The notes under the pieces are model-generated. The model saw only the letters and a list, made by a program, of their open reading frames with translations. It ran no database searches and was not told the origin of the DNA. Both the position numbers and the translations under genes were made by a program. A DNA stretch of 64,000 nucleotides, taken from assembly GCF_035594125.1 (NCBI RefSeq), contig NC_087190.1, positions 6,937,962 to 7,001,961 of the forward strand. The letters are read 5' to 3'. This stretch comes from Scylla paramamosain. Its lineage: Eukaryota; Arthropoda; Malacostraca; Decapoda; Portunidae. The first letter of the stretch is position 1. The number at the start of each line of letters is the position of its first letter. Below, in pieces: positions 22,407 to 35,715 of this stretch.

Positions 22407-23564
22407 TTGGACGATTCTGGACTTGTTCCTCCCTTTCCTCCACCCTCTGACTACTTCATGCCACGTATTAAAATTATTTGCAATGATGTTTTCCATGCCC
22501 TCGCTGGCCTAAACCCTCGGAAGGCTTATGGACCTGATGCGGTCCCTCCTATTGTTCTCCGAAACTGTGCGTCCGCGCTTGCACCTTGCCTAGTCAAACT
22601 CTTTCAGCTCTGTCTGTCAACATCTACCTTTCCTTCTTGCTGGAAGTTTGCCTACATTCAACCTGTTCCTAAAAAGGGTGACCGCTCTAATCCCTCAAAC
22701 TACCGTCCTATTGCTTTAATATCCTTCTCATCTAAAGTTTTTGAATCTATCCTCAACAGGAAGATTCTTAAACATCTATCACTTCACAACCTTCTATCAG
22801 ATCGCCATTATGTGTTCCGTCAAGGCCGCTCTACTGGTGATCTTCTGGCTTTCCTTACTGAGTCTTGGTCATCCTCTTTTAGAGATTTTGGTGAAACTTT
22901 TGCTGTTGCCTTAGACATATCAAAAGCCTTTGATAGAGTCTGGCACAAAGCTTTGATTTCCAAACTACCCTCCTACGGTTTCTATCCTTCTCTCTGTAAC
23001 TTCATCACAAATTTCCTTTCTGACCGTTCTATTGCTGGTGTGGTAGACGGTCACTGTTCTTCTCCTAAATCTATTAACAGTGGTGTTCCTCAGGGTTCTG
23101 TCCTGTCACCCACTCTCTTCTTATTATTCATTAATGATCTTCTAAACCAAACTTCTTGTCCTATCCACTCCTACGCTGATGATACCACCCTGCACTTTTC
23201 CACGTCTTTTCATAGACGTCCAACCCTTCAGGAGGTAAACATATCACGCAGGGAAGCCACAGAACGCCTGACTTCTGATCTTTCTAAAATTTCTAATTGG
23301 GGCAGAGCAAACTTGGTATTGTTCAATGCCTCAAAAACTCAATTCCTCCATCTATCAACTCGACACAACCTTCCAGACAACTATCCCCTCTTCTTCAATG
23401 ACACTCAACTGTCCCCCTCTTCTACACTGAACATCCTCGGTCTGTCCTTTACTTATAATCTGAACTGGAAACTTCACATCTCATCTCTAGCTAAAACAGC
23501 TTCTATGAAGTTAGGTGTTCTGAGACGTCTCCGCCAGTTTTTCTCACCCCCCCCCAGCTGCTAA
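22407..23564 (+). pseudogene. LINE reverse transcriptase, frameshifted
   Basis: This reverse transcriptase would copy element RNA at the nicked target. The motifs are all present: PKKGDRSNPSNYRPI, LDISKAFDRVWHKAL, NSGVPQGSVLSPTLF and catalytic YADD (residues 256-259 counted from the first Met of this frame). The true protein starts upstream; a frameshift near 22320 separates it from the endonuclease frame. The frame ends early at a C9 run near 23550 (SPPPSC stop), where one base length change breaks the thumb region. Confidence 0.9.
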
Positions 23565-23593
23565 CTCTGTACAAGGGCCTTATCCGTCCATGT

Positions 23594-24016
23594 ATGGAGT
23601 ATGCTTCACATGTCTGGGGGGGTTCCACTCATACTGCTCTTCTAGACAGGGTGGAATCAAAAGCTTTTCGTCTCATCAACTCCTCTCCTCTAACTGACTG
23701 TCTTCAGCCTCTCTCTCACCGCTGCAATGTTGCATATCTAGCTGTCTTCTACCGCTATTTTCATGCTAACTGCTCTTCTGATCTTGCTAACTGCATGCCT
23801 CCCCTTCTTCCGCGGCCTCGCTGCACAAGACTTTCTTCTTTCTCTCACCCCTATTCTGTCCACCTCTCTAACGCAAGAGTTAACCAGTATTCTCAATCAT
23901 TCATCCCTTTCTCTGGTAAACTCTGGAACTCCCTGCCTGCTTCTGTATTTCCACCTTCCTACGACTTGAATTCCTTCAAGAGGGAGGTTTCAAGACACTT
24001 ATCCACCAGTTTTTGA
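23594..24016 (+). pseudogene. LINE C-terminal region
   Basis: After the polyC frameshift the frame resumes with RPCMEYASHVWGGSTHTALL and DRVESKAFRLI, the conserved region after the reverse transcriptase in this family. It ends SFKREVSRHLS with its own stop. Downstream are about 90 bp of 3' UTR and the A tail. Confidence 0.85.
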
Positions 24017-24120
24017 CCACTGTTTTGACCTTTTTATGGGACTGGCATTTCAGTGGGCATTTTTCTTTATTAGATTTTTGTTGCCCTTGGCCAGTATCCT
24101 TCCTAAATAAAAAAAAAAAA

Positions 24121-24855
24121 TATGTATATATATATTATTTATTTATTTATTTATTTTTTTTTATATATATGCTAGGCAGCAAAACGCTGAAAAAAAACAT
24201 AGAAAGCATTCTATATGGGGATACAAACCATCACCAAAAACTTGTGTTTTGAGTGTTTTTCAGCTTACATACCAAAACCCTAAAACACATGCAAGAAACA
24301 ATATAACATTACCAAGAAAAAAAAAAATGAATTATAAACAATTTATGTAAAAAAAAAAATAAATAACTACAAAAAAAAAAAACAAGTATTTTGAGAGTTT
24401 TGAGTTTGTTACATAGAAAAACGCCAAAATCCACGCAGAGTTCTTTATATGGAAAAGAAAATGATATTACGAGAAACGCGTATTATGAGTTTTTCACCTT
24501 CTTACAAAGCACTCTATATCGAGAAACAGATCAACAATACCCAAAACGTGTATTTTGAGTGCTTTTAACAATAATAGGTATGAAAAAGCTGAAATACTTG
24601 GAAATCCCCATATATGGGGTAACGAAATGATATTACGATAGATATCTTTTGAATGTTTTTGAGCGTAATAGGCACCAAAACACACACACAGAAAAAAAAA
24701 AAAACATGGAAATCAACCTATATGGGAATACAAAACAACATTACGAAAAACATAACTTTTGAGTATTTTGAACTTATTACGTACAAAAAAGATAAAACGC
24801 CTGTAAAACACTTTTTATGGAGAAACAAAATAACATTACAAAAAAAAAAAACATG
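24121..24855 (+). repeat. AT-rich spacer and satellite block
   Basis: About 45 bases of TATATA/TTTA repeats follow the LINE tail, and then satellite monomers resume from about 24170. A-rich expansions (for example near 24318-24385) interrupt the monomers. The block ends in AACATG, the site used by the next insertion. Confidence 0.75.
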
Positions 24856-25718
24856 TGTAATGAGTGCAAAACTAGGGCACAGTTAACCTACCTTAATTAG
24901 GCTCACCAAGCACTCACCACAAGAACCCATTGATTAATTTAAACCTCCTGCTTAGGTTCACAGAAACCCGGGCCACAATTTAAAAATTTAATGGTTGAGT
25001 ACATAATAAAGAAAACACAAATTAATACATAATAAAGAAAACACAAATAAAATATTAGTGCTTAACACTCTTAGAGGCCACACTGCTGGCACTCCAAAAT
25101 ACCTGATCCCATGAGAAAATGGGTAAATCCACATACAAATAAACAGGAGAAATAAACACTTCACGCACCAACACAAGAAATGTTATATGCCACTGACACT
25201 GTCCCACCCTAACCAGTACCCCCACACCCTCACACCCTATAGGCCCAACCGCACACCGACCCAACGCGCTGAAGGTACGCCACTACCACTACCCTGAAGT
25301 ACTGCAGCTCTTCCTCCATGCACGGCGGTACTAACACCATAGCAGCCAGGGACAGCAAGTTCCTCACTGCAGCCTCCTTAGTTCACAGTATCTGCTACGG
25401 TGCCACCTCACTGACGTCCCACAGCACACTGCCAAGACCAAACTCCTGCCAACCAAGCGTACAAATCACCACCCTATCTCCCAATAATGTCCCCCAATGT
25501 ACACTGTTTCACCATGAAAGAATACAACAAATCCCAATAACATACCTGCAAATCAAATGGCAAATCCACCACTACTCTGCACCCTGTCTCTCTCTCGCTC
25601 GCCTCTCCCGCCAAAATCCCCACAACAACAAACCTTCAGGGCCTTAAGACTCGTTTTGGCGGGACTCGCTGACTAGTCTGTGAGCCTCTCGCAGGCGCGC
25701 CCACTTCAACTTCTTACA
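24856..25718. mobile_element. Probable solo LTR (863 bp)
   Basis: The non-satellite block begins TGTAATGAG and ends CTTCTTACA, so its ends are the 5-bp inverted pair TGTAA/TTACA with TG...CA termini. It is flanked by CATG on both sides (24852-24855 and 25719-25722), a 4-bp duplication of satellite sequence. It has no protein-coding capacity that I recognise. It contains repeated ACATAATAAAGAAAACACAAAT words near 25000-25045 and a GC-rich right end. Length, termini and target-site duplication fit a solo LTR from a Ty3/gypsy-type element of another family; orientation is undecided. Confidence 0.65.
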
Positions 25719-25930
25719 CATGTTTTTTACACATGTTTTTAAGTGTTTTTGAGCTTGTTATGTAGAAAAACGCAAAGATGCAGGCAAAGTGCTTTATATG
25801 TGGAATCGAAAAGAGTTTACGAAAAACGTGTATTATTAGTGTTTTGAGCTTCTTCGGTACGAAAACGCTTAAATGCATGAATAGCACTCTATATGGAGAA
25901 ATCGAACAACGTTACCAAAAAAAAAAAACA
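25719..25930 (+). repeat. Last satellite block
   Basis: About two monomers with the usual GAGCTTGTTATGTAGAAAAACGC and AATAGCACTCTATATGGAGAAA words. It ends in an A run, after which the duplicated block containing the first hAT element starts. Confidence 0.8.
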
Positions 25931-26464
<534 letters not shown>

Positions 26465-29116
26465 CAGCGTTCCCAGATTTCTGTGCCGAAATTATCGTAC
26501 ACATCCGTCAAAAATTATCGTATTTTGAACTAGATTATCGTACACCAACATTCACCTGTCTACTTTTTGTCAGTTCTGCACAATATCACAAAATATACCA
26601 CTGGAACACTAGACACCAATAAGTTTTTGTTAGGCATTTGATATAGGTTCTGAAAAGCACTGCCTGTTACGAGAGGCTATTGTATACTCACCATTTTATA
26701 GGTCGATGGCTGAATCACCGTGGATTTCTGGATAGTTTGGGTCACTTTCTACACCAGTTGAATATAGTGGTTGGGAAGTGATGCTCCTTTTCATGCTCGT
26801 CGATGGCTGGGATGAGGTGCAGTTACGGTTTCATTTGCTTGTTACAGACTGTTTTGCTAAAAGAATGTCTCTTACTGATTCTGTTTTCAGTTTTTCTGTC
26901 TTTAGTTTTCATTCTATTTATGTCTGAGAAACATCTTTCGCAATCCGCATTTGCATGGGGCAATGAAAGGCATGCTAGTGCAAAGTCAGACACGCGCTTG
27001 TATTTTGAACATCCCTCGCTATCCAGAATCAGCCTTATCTCACCCCAAAACAAATCAGGAGCTTTATCTTTTAATTTTCCATTTCCTTGCCCCCCCTCAT
27101 GATGTTTTCTGGGAGATCTTCGAACTCAAGCTTCCTCCATTCTTCATCCAGTTGCTGCAGTGTGGCATCATCTGCACCAATTATGTGTGGAAGATGAACT
27201 ACCAGAGGAACAAGACTAGGTTTGCTTACTTCTTTCTTACCCAGAACGTAGGCTGGCTCCAAGATAGTATTGAGAGAACTGGGTCCTCAAAATCAAGTCT
27301 CTTCTTGATCTGTTCTGCAGCTGTGACAAGGAAAGATCTGTATTTCTTCTGGAATTCAGTCATTTTGTCTCTATCCTTATACAGATCAGTCCTTATACAG
27401 ATCAGGAGTACTCGTTACTCTTTCAGGCACAGAAGCTCCTAAGTACACCTGTTTCAGCATATTCCATTCACGCTCATTTCTTGGTTCATTATTACCGAGC
27501 GGTTGCTTCATCACACTGTCTCTCTTCATGAACATCAACAGTATATTCTTGTACAGACTATAAACTTGACCATGACGTGCATTTATCACAACTCTTTCAC
27601 TTTGAAAATGAAGGTTAAAGTGGGTGAATCTGGGCAACACTGATTCAAGGAAGCAATAATATAGTCTAACAAAAGGACTATGCAATAGTTCATAAGCATT
27701 CTTTAGTGCGTGTGAATAGCTCTTACTCTGCTGATTGTGTAAGTCTGTGAAAAAGAGCTGCAGAGCACCCCATTGTTCCAGCATCCTCTTGATGACAGCA
27801 CTGTAGGAGAGCTATCTTGTACGTGATGGTGATAAAATTCTGCCTTTCTACTCCAGTGAACTCTTGAAATTCCCATAACTGTGCCATTCGTTTGGAAGAA
27901 TGTTTCAGTGTATTGTGCACGTCATATGCTAACTGCTCAACGCACTGTGGCAACTGTTTACACGCCTCAGAGGCACACGTGTGTGCTGAGTGACATATAT
28001 ATTTCATCATGTATATACCTGGGCAAGCAGCCTTAAGTCTGCTATTATCACATTTTTTTTGCGCCCATCATGGTGCTACAGCCATCTGAACCAAATCGAA
28101 TCATATTATCAACTGGCACTGTAAAATCACTGAATAATTTTATTATGGCTGAAAAAATTCTATTGCTAGTAGCAACTTTACTTGCAGTCTCTGTGTTATC
28201 ACTGCTGAAGACTGGCACCAGGTCCCAAAACTTACTAGCAACACCATTTTCTTTTGCATATCGCACCATTATACACAAGTTCTGAGATACTGAAATGTCC
28301 GTAGATTCATCCATTTTCTTCAGTTTATCTACCAGGTCCTGCTTATGACACTTAGCCATAACATTACCACGTATGTTTTGACACTTTGTTCTTTTCATTT
28401 TTACCTCTTTAGGAATGGCTGAGTCAAGAAAAACATTCTTTGATAACATCACATGAATGATCAGCCATTCTAAAACTTGTGTTATGTTCAACCATCATCG
28501 CTGTTAGCTTGATTTCAGCAGCTTTAAGTGAATCTCCCTTGCTAGAGTGCCCTTGTGCACTGACAAACGCCTCTGCTATAGTTTTTGTTGAATTAGATGT
28601 TGCACACATATTGTGATGCTTCCCACTTTTCTCATGAAGCTTTATTGATGTTCACTGTGCAGTAATTTCAACACCAGATTTTTTTATACACTGCTTTACA
28701 CGAGTCCTTCCTGGATGGTCTTAACGACGGAAATTCTTTTTCCCAGACTTCTCTGTACTTTTGTTCACGCCTTGCTTTTTTCTTGGTTTTTATTGTGCTT
28801 TCACTATTCACGGCACTGCGTTTATCTGCCATTCTCTTTGCTGTGAAATGTGCCAGGTTATAAGAATTTAGCCAGGTAGAACAACACCCGCAACTGAGCT
28901 GCCTCCTGTCTCAGACTCTTGATGAAGGTTAATCAAGCATCCCCCCAGTCACCTGGCGCCCGCCTCCCCCCCTCATACATTAAATACAGGAACAGATCGT
29001 GTAGTGTTCCCCCCCTCCCCCTCACTCCATCTCCAGCCACTCCCACTCAATACATGAACTGACTGTGTAGTGTCCCTCCCCTCACTCCCTCCCTCCTCCA
29101 GCCAAACACCCACCTT

Positions 29117-29165
<49 letters not shown>

Positions 29166-29340
29166 AGGGGTAGAATATACTCTGCAGTGTCACTTCCAAA
29201 ATGAATTATTTCAAGAAAGTATAAATTATTGCACATAACTGGACATTATCGTATAATCACACGCACTATATTTTTTTTTATGTTACAGTATGCTAAATTA
29301 TTGTACTTGTATGATAATTATCGTACGTCTGAAAACCCTT
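26465..29340 (-). mobile_element. hAT DNA transposon, dead copy with 8-bp target-site duplication
   Basis: The element lies between two copies of TGAGTGAC (26457-26464 and 29341-29348), the 8-bp duplication expected for hAT transposons. The left end is CAGCGTTCCCAGA and the reversed right end AAGGGTTTTCAGA, an imperfect inverted repeat (9 of 13 matches). Both ends carry subterminal ATTATCGTAC-type words. The inside encodes a broken transposase on the minus strand and holds a short CT run (29124-29162). The element is 2876 bp long. Confidence 0.82.
26740..28832 (-). pseudogene. hAT transposase, ZMYM6/ZBED-like lineage, multiply frameshifted
   Basis: The minus strand starts with MADKRSAVNSESTIKTKKK and EVWEKEFPSL, a basic N-terminus before a zinc-finger region. 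It continues through NIRGNVMAKCHKQDLVDKL, a catalytic-core segment with DESTDISVSQNLCIMVRY and RFGSDGCSTMMG, then YICHSAHTCASEAC and KHSSKRMAQLWEFQEF, a C-terminal helical part with YYCFLESVLPRFTHFNLHFQ, and the hAT dimerisation region SLPHANADCERCFSDINRMK. The intact enzyme would cut and rejoin element ends. At least four frameshifts separate these pieces, so the copy is inactive. This domain series is also seen in transposon-derived host proteins, but the target-site duplication and decay indicate an ordinary dead transposon. Confidence 0.82.
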
Positions 29341-29348
29341 TGAGTGAC

Positions 29349-29788
29349 GCCTACAAACGACCATCAGCTTGGGGTTTCATTCAGCACTGAGTACTGATAC
29401 GCATATTACATGTGTCTACATGCAATAAGGAAACTATTGAACATTTCACTTATGATTATCGAGGAATACTGAGGAGGCACTTACCCTTTACGTACAGTAA
29501 CATTCTTTTATCTAATTTCTTTTAATTTGTCTGATCTTTTAATTATCTATTTTTTCTTTTGTCTAATCTTTTTTAACTGTCGTATCTTTTTATTTCTCTA
29601 ATCTTTTAATTTCTCTAACTTCTTTTATTTTGTCTATTTATTTGTCTTTTTTTTTTTTTATTTGCCTAATCTTTTAATGTCTAATCTTCTTTTATTTGTC
29701 TAATCTTTTAATTAATTTAATTTAATTAATCTTTTATTATGTGTTTTCCTTTCTGTGGGGGTCTACAGGACTGAAAGTGTAAACGGTG

Positions 29789-29789
<1 letters not shown>
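29349..29789. repeat. Degenerate TTTTAATTTGTCTAATC minisatellite and AT-rich flank
   Basis: After about 165 bp of unassigned sequence, units of about 17 bp resembling CTTTTAATTTGTCTAAT repeat with variations from about 29515 to 29735. The same unit occurs near 25960-26010 and 54915-54980, so the hAT element sits inside a larger repeat neighbourhood. Confidence 0.6.
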
Positions 29790-29819
<30 letters not shown>

Positions 29820-30120
29820 ATTCACCTACGGTCGTCTGCTGGTCACCCAGCCAGCCGTTCCGCAATGGAAAGAGCTCAGAGCTCATAGTGACCGACCATT
29901 GGGTAGGACCGAGACCACTGACACACCACACACAGGGACAGCGAGGTCACAACCCCTCAGGTTCTCTCCCGTAACTACTTCCTTGATAGGTGAACTGGGG
30001 CTACACATTGAGAGGCTCGCCCATTTGCCCGGGATTCGCGTTCTTGATTGTGCCGACGCTCGGTTCACTACACTATGCGGTGTGTGTGTGTGTGTGTGTG
30101 TGTGTGGTGCCTTGCCTGTG
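29790..30120 (-). repeat. tRNA-like SINE candidate between two GT microsatellites
   Basis: Between GT runs (about 29790-29816 and 30079-30106) lies about 260 bp of GC-richer sequence. On the minus strand it starts TAGTGAACCGAGCG (box A-like) and, about 30 bases later, has AACGCGAATCCCGGG (box B-like), the spacing of an internal RNA polymerase III promoter. This suggests a tRNA-derived SINE head, with the GT runs as tail or flank. No second copy in the window supports the call. Confidence 0.4.
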
Positions 30121-30984
<864 letters not shown>

Positions 30985-31077
30985 TAATTATTCGGACAAG
31001 AAGAGAGCTTGTTGGAGATTTGCTTTTAAATATTTGTCTATTTTATTTTTGAATGATTCAATAGTATTGCTGTTCAC

Positions 31078-31134
31078 AATTTCGGCAGGAAGTTTATTTC
31101 ATATAATATATGAAATAAACTTCCTGCCGAAATT
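31078..31134. repeat. Perfect palindrome, 28-bp arms
   Basis: The left arm starts AATTTCGGCAGGAAG (31078-31105). One base (A) follows, then its exact complement (31107-31134). The sequence is the LINE codons for the LPAEIV region and their reverse copy, so the arms are a fold-back duplication of element sequence. Confidence 0.92.
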
Positions 31135-31136
31135 AT

Positions 31137-31271
31137 AAGATTATACCCAAATGTTTTAAATCCCACGAGTCCAAACAATTTTTCTTTAATCGTATAGTAA
31201 ATATTATTTACTATACGATTAAAGAAAAAATGTTTGGACTCGTGGGATTTAAAACATTTGGGTATAATCTT
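31137..31271. repeat. Near-perfect palindrome, 65-bp arms
   Basis: The arm 31137-31201 is the reverse complement of 31207-31271 with one mismatch and a 5-base centre. It starts two bases after the previous palindrome. The right arm is the original LINE coding sequence (minus-strand GFKIIPKCFKSHESKHF region) and the left arm is its inverted copy. Confidence 0.92.
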
Positions 31272-32850
31272 GAATCCATTATTTCTTGTTAGGTTAGAAT
31301 GATCAATGGTAAAATATTTATGTGCATCAATGTTACTATATCCTTTGAAAATTCTGAACACTTCAATTAGGTCTCCTCTTATCCTGCGCTTTGTTAAACT
31401 AAATAGGTTTAGTTCTTCCAGTCGTTCCTCATACGACTTATTGCGCAATCTTGGAATCATCTTTGTGACTCTGCGCTGCATCTTTTCTAGTTTTTCAATG
31501 TCTTTTTTGTAGTATGGTGACCAGAACTATACACAGTATTCTAGATGAGGGCGCACCAGTGAGTTATATAAGGCAAGTATAACCTTTCCTGATTCAAATT
31601 CAAAGGTTCTTCCAATGAACCCTACAAATTTATTTGCCATCTTTACGGTTTCTGTGCAGTGTTGACTCAGCTTTAGGTCGTTTGACACAACGACACAAAG
31701 ATCTTTTTCTTTATCAGCACTTGAGAGTGGCATGTTATTCATTACATATCTCACCTGAACATTGTTGCTTCCGATATGTAGAATTTTACACTTTTCTATA
31801 TTGAATCTCATCTGCCATTTTTCTGCCCAGCTTGTTAGTTTATTGAGGTCACACTGCAGTTCCTGCCATTGTGACACAGACGTTACTCTACTTGTTATTT
31901 TGCTGTCGTCTGCAAATTTATTTATTTTGCAATTTATCCCTTCATCAATATCATTAATGTACATTATGAAGAGTACTAGTCCTAATACATAGCCTTGAGG
32001 AACACCGCTATTTACCTTATACCACTCTGACTCTTTTCCATTTATCACAACACGCTGTTTTCTGTCAGAGAACCAGTCTCTCAGCCATTTCAAGGTGTTT
32101 CCGGCAATGCCGTGAGCTTTACTTTACTGATGAGTCTCTTATGGGGAACAGTGTCGAAAGCTTTCTGGACATCAAGGTAGATAATATCAACAGCTTTTGT
32201 CTCGTCATACGAGCTAAATACTTCATAAAAGAAGTCTAATAAGTTTGTTAAGCAGGAGCGCTTGGTTCTGAAACCGTGTTGCGAATCCTTTATGATTTTA
32301 TTTTCTTCTAAATATTTAACAGTTTTATCTCAGATTTTTGTTTCCATCAGCTTGCACACTACTGAGGTGAGACTGATCGGCCTGTAATTGGCTGGGAGAG
32401 ATTTATTTCCTTTTTTAAAGATTGGCGTGACATTTGCTACTTCCCATTTGTGGGGAACTTTACCCGCTAGTAAAGTTTTATTGAATAAAATTGTAAGCGG
32501 TTTCACGAATTCATTTCTTGCTTCTTTAAGAAGCCTGGGTGATATCTTGTCTGGCCCCAGTGTTTTGTTTACGTTCTCTCGCAGCTAAAAATGGTGTAGC
32601 CAGGGAGCGAGTACTCAGCTAAGTAATCCCTACTTGATGAATTTATCCACGTTTCCGTGACGCCTATGATGTCGTAGTTTTCAAGATAAATAAGAGCTTG
32701 CAGCTCATTTAATTTATTTTGTAAACTACAGGCATTGAAGTAACAAGCTATGATCTTGTCTGAACCTGTGGATGAAATAATTACGTTAGTGTTTACGACG
32801 CTGGTCCTGTTGTTGGCGCCCGCGCGTTTTTTGATCTGTGGAGACAAACT

Positions 32851-35013
<2,163 letters not shown>

Positions 35014-35064
35014 TTACTACTACTTTCTCACCTTTCTCACCAGACGCAAGGTAGGCAATGCCTG

Positions 35065-35715
35065 TCAGTGTCCGGCCTCTACGAATCTTCTCCAAAGGTC
35101 TCTATCCATGAAATCCTCATCTCTGGTTATTTCTTGTAGATTTCTTCCTCTTCGTTCAGTAGCTTCTTCAACTCCCTGCATCCATCGCTTCCTAGGTCGT
35201 CCCACCGGCCTCCTGCCTAGAGGAACCCATTCCAGAAACTTCCTTGCGTATCTTGTATCTTCCATTCTTTGGACATGTCCATACCATCTCAATTTGTTCT
35301 TTTCAATTATCTTCAGTATAGATGTTATCCCTAATCTCTCTCTGGTTTCTTCATTTCTAATTCTATCAAGTCTGGTCACACCTCGGATCATTCTCAGAAC
35401 TCTCATTTCTGCTGCTTGTATTTGTGAAGATGTTCTTGTTGTCAGTGTCCAAGTTTCTGACCCATATAGAAGTACTGGTCTTAGTATTGTTGTAAATATT
35501 ATGGTTTTAGCTTTTGTTGGAATATTCTTATCTTTAAGTATGGGATACAATGCACTGACATTTGCATTGTACTTCTGTATTTTATTTAAAATTTCTATAT
35601 TCTGTCTGTTTTCCTCGTCGAAAAGTACTCCCAGATAACAAAATTTGTCGGTCTGCTTCAGTTTAACGTTTTCTATGTAAATATTACATTCCTCCTTTAT
35701 TCTGCCAACTTTCAT
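35065..35715 (-). pseudogene. RTE C-terminal region, second frame
   Basis: The remaining C-terminal part is a single open frame: KFCYLGVLFDEENRQNIEI, RPVLLYGSETWTLTTRTSS, AEMRVLRMIRGVTRLDRIRN, LRWYGHVQRMEDTRYARK and RRPVGRPRKRWM. These words are typical of the conserved tail of RTE proteins. It stops at FVEAGH, about 50 bp before the trinucleotide tail. Confidence 0.88.

Larger units (their letters stand above)
21255..24120 (+). mobile_element. 5'-truncated Jockey-type non-LTR retrotransposon
   Basis: The copy starts within the endonuclease domain (frame reads [15 protein letters not shown]), so the first ORF and the endonuclease N-terminus are missing, as expected from incomplete target-primed reverse transcription. 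It continues through endonuclease, reverse transcriptase and a conserved C-terminal region. A 3' UTR follows, ending in AATAAA and a pure A run. The AT-rich flanks prevent a confident target-site duplication call. The protein sequence is of the type abundant in decapod crustaceans, which supports the proposed host group. Confidence 0.9.
30985..32850 (-). pseudogene. CR1-like LINE, internally deleted, with palindromic insertion
   Basis: On the minus strand the copy begins with an endonuclease N-terminus (CYFNACSLQNKLNELQ, ETWINSSS) that breaks off at about 32584 and continues directly in the reverse transcriptase (LGPDKISPRLL), so most of the endonuclease is deleted. The polymerase has FKKGNKSLPANYRPISLTS, LDVQKAFDTVPHKRL, NSGVPQG and FADDSKI, with the FADD variant of the catalytic box. 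The C-terminal part (EKMQRRVTKMIPRL) ends NSNTIESFKNKIDKYLK. Damage: a TGA at 32330-32332 in place of an Arg codon (CGA to TGA), a 4-bp duplication frameshift near 32115, an in-frame TGY/YV substitution region, and two palindromes near the C-terminus. No intact product is possible. Confidence 0.88.

Noticed and set aside
26740..28832. Domesticated hAT-derived host gene
   Set aside because: Intact 8-bp duplication, element ends, and several frameshifts within the coding region indicate an ordinary dead transposon.
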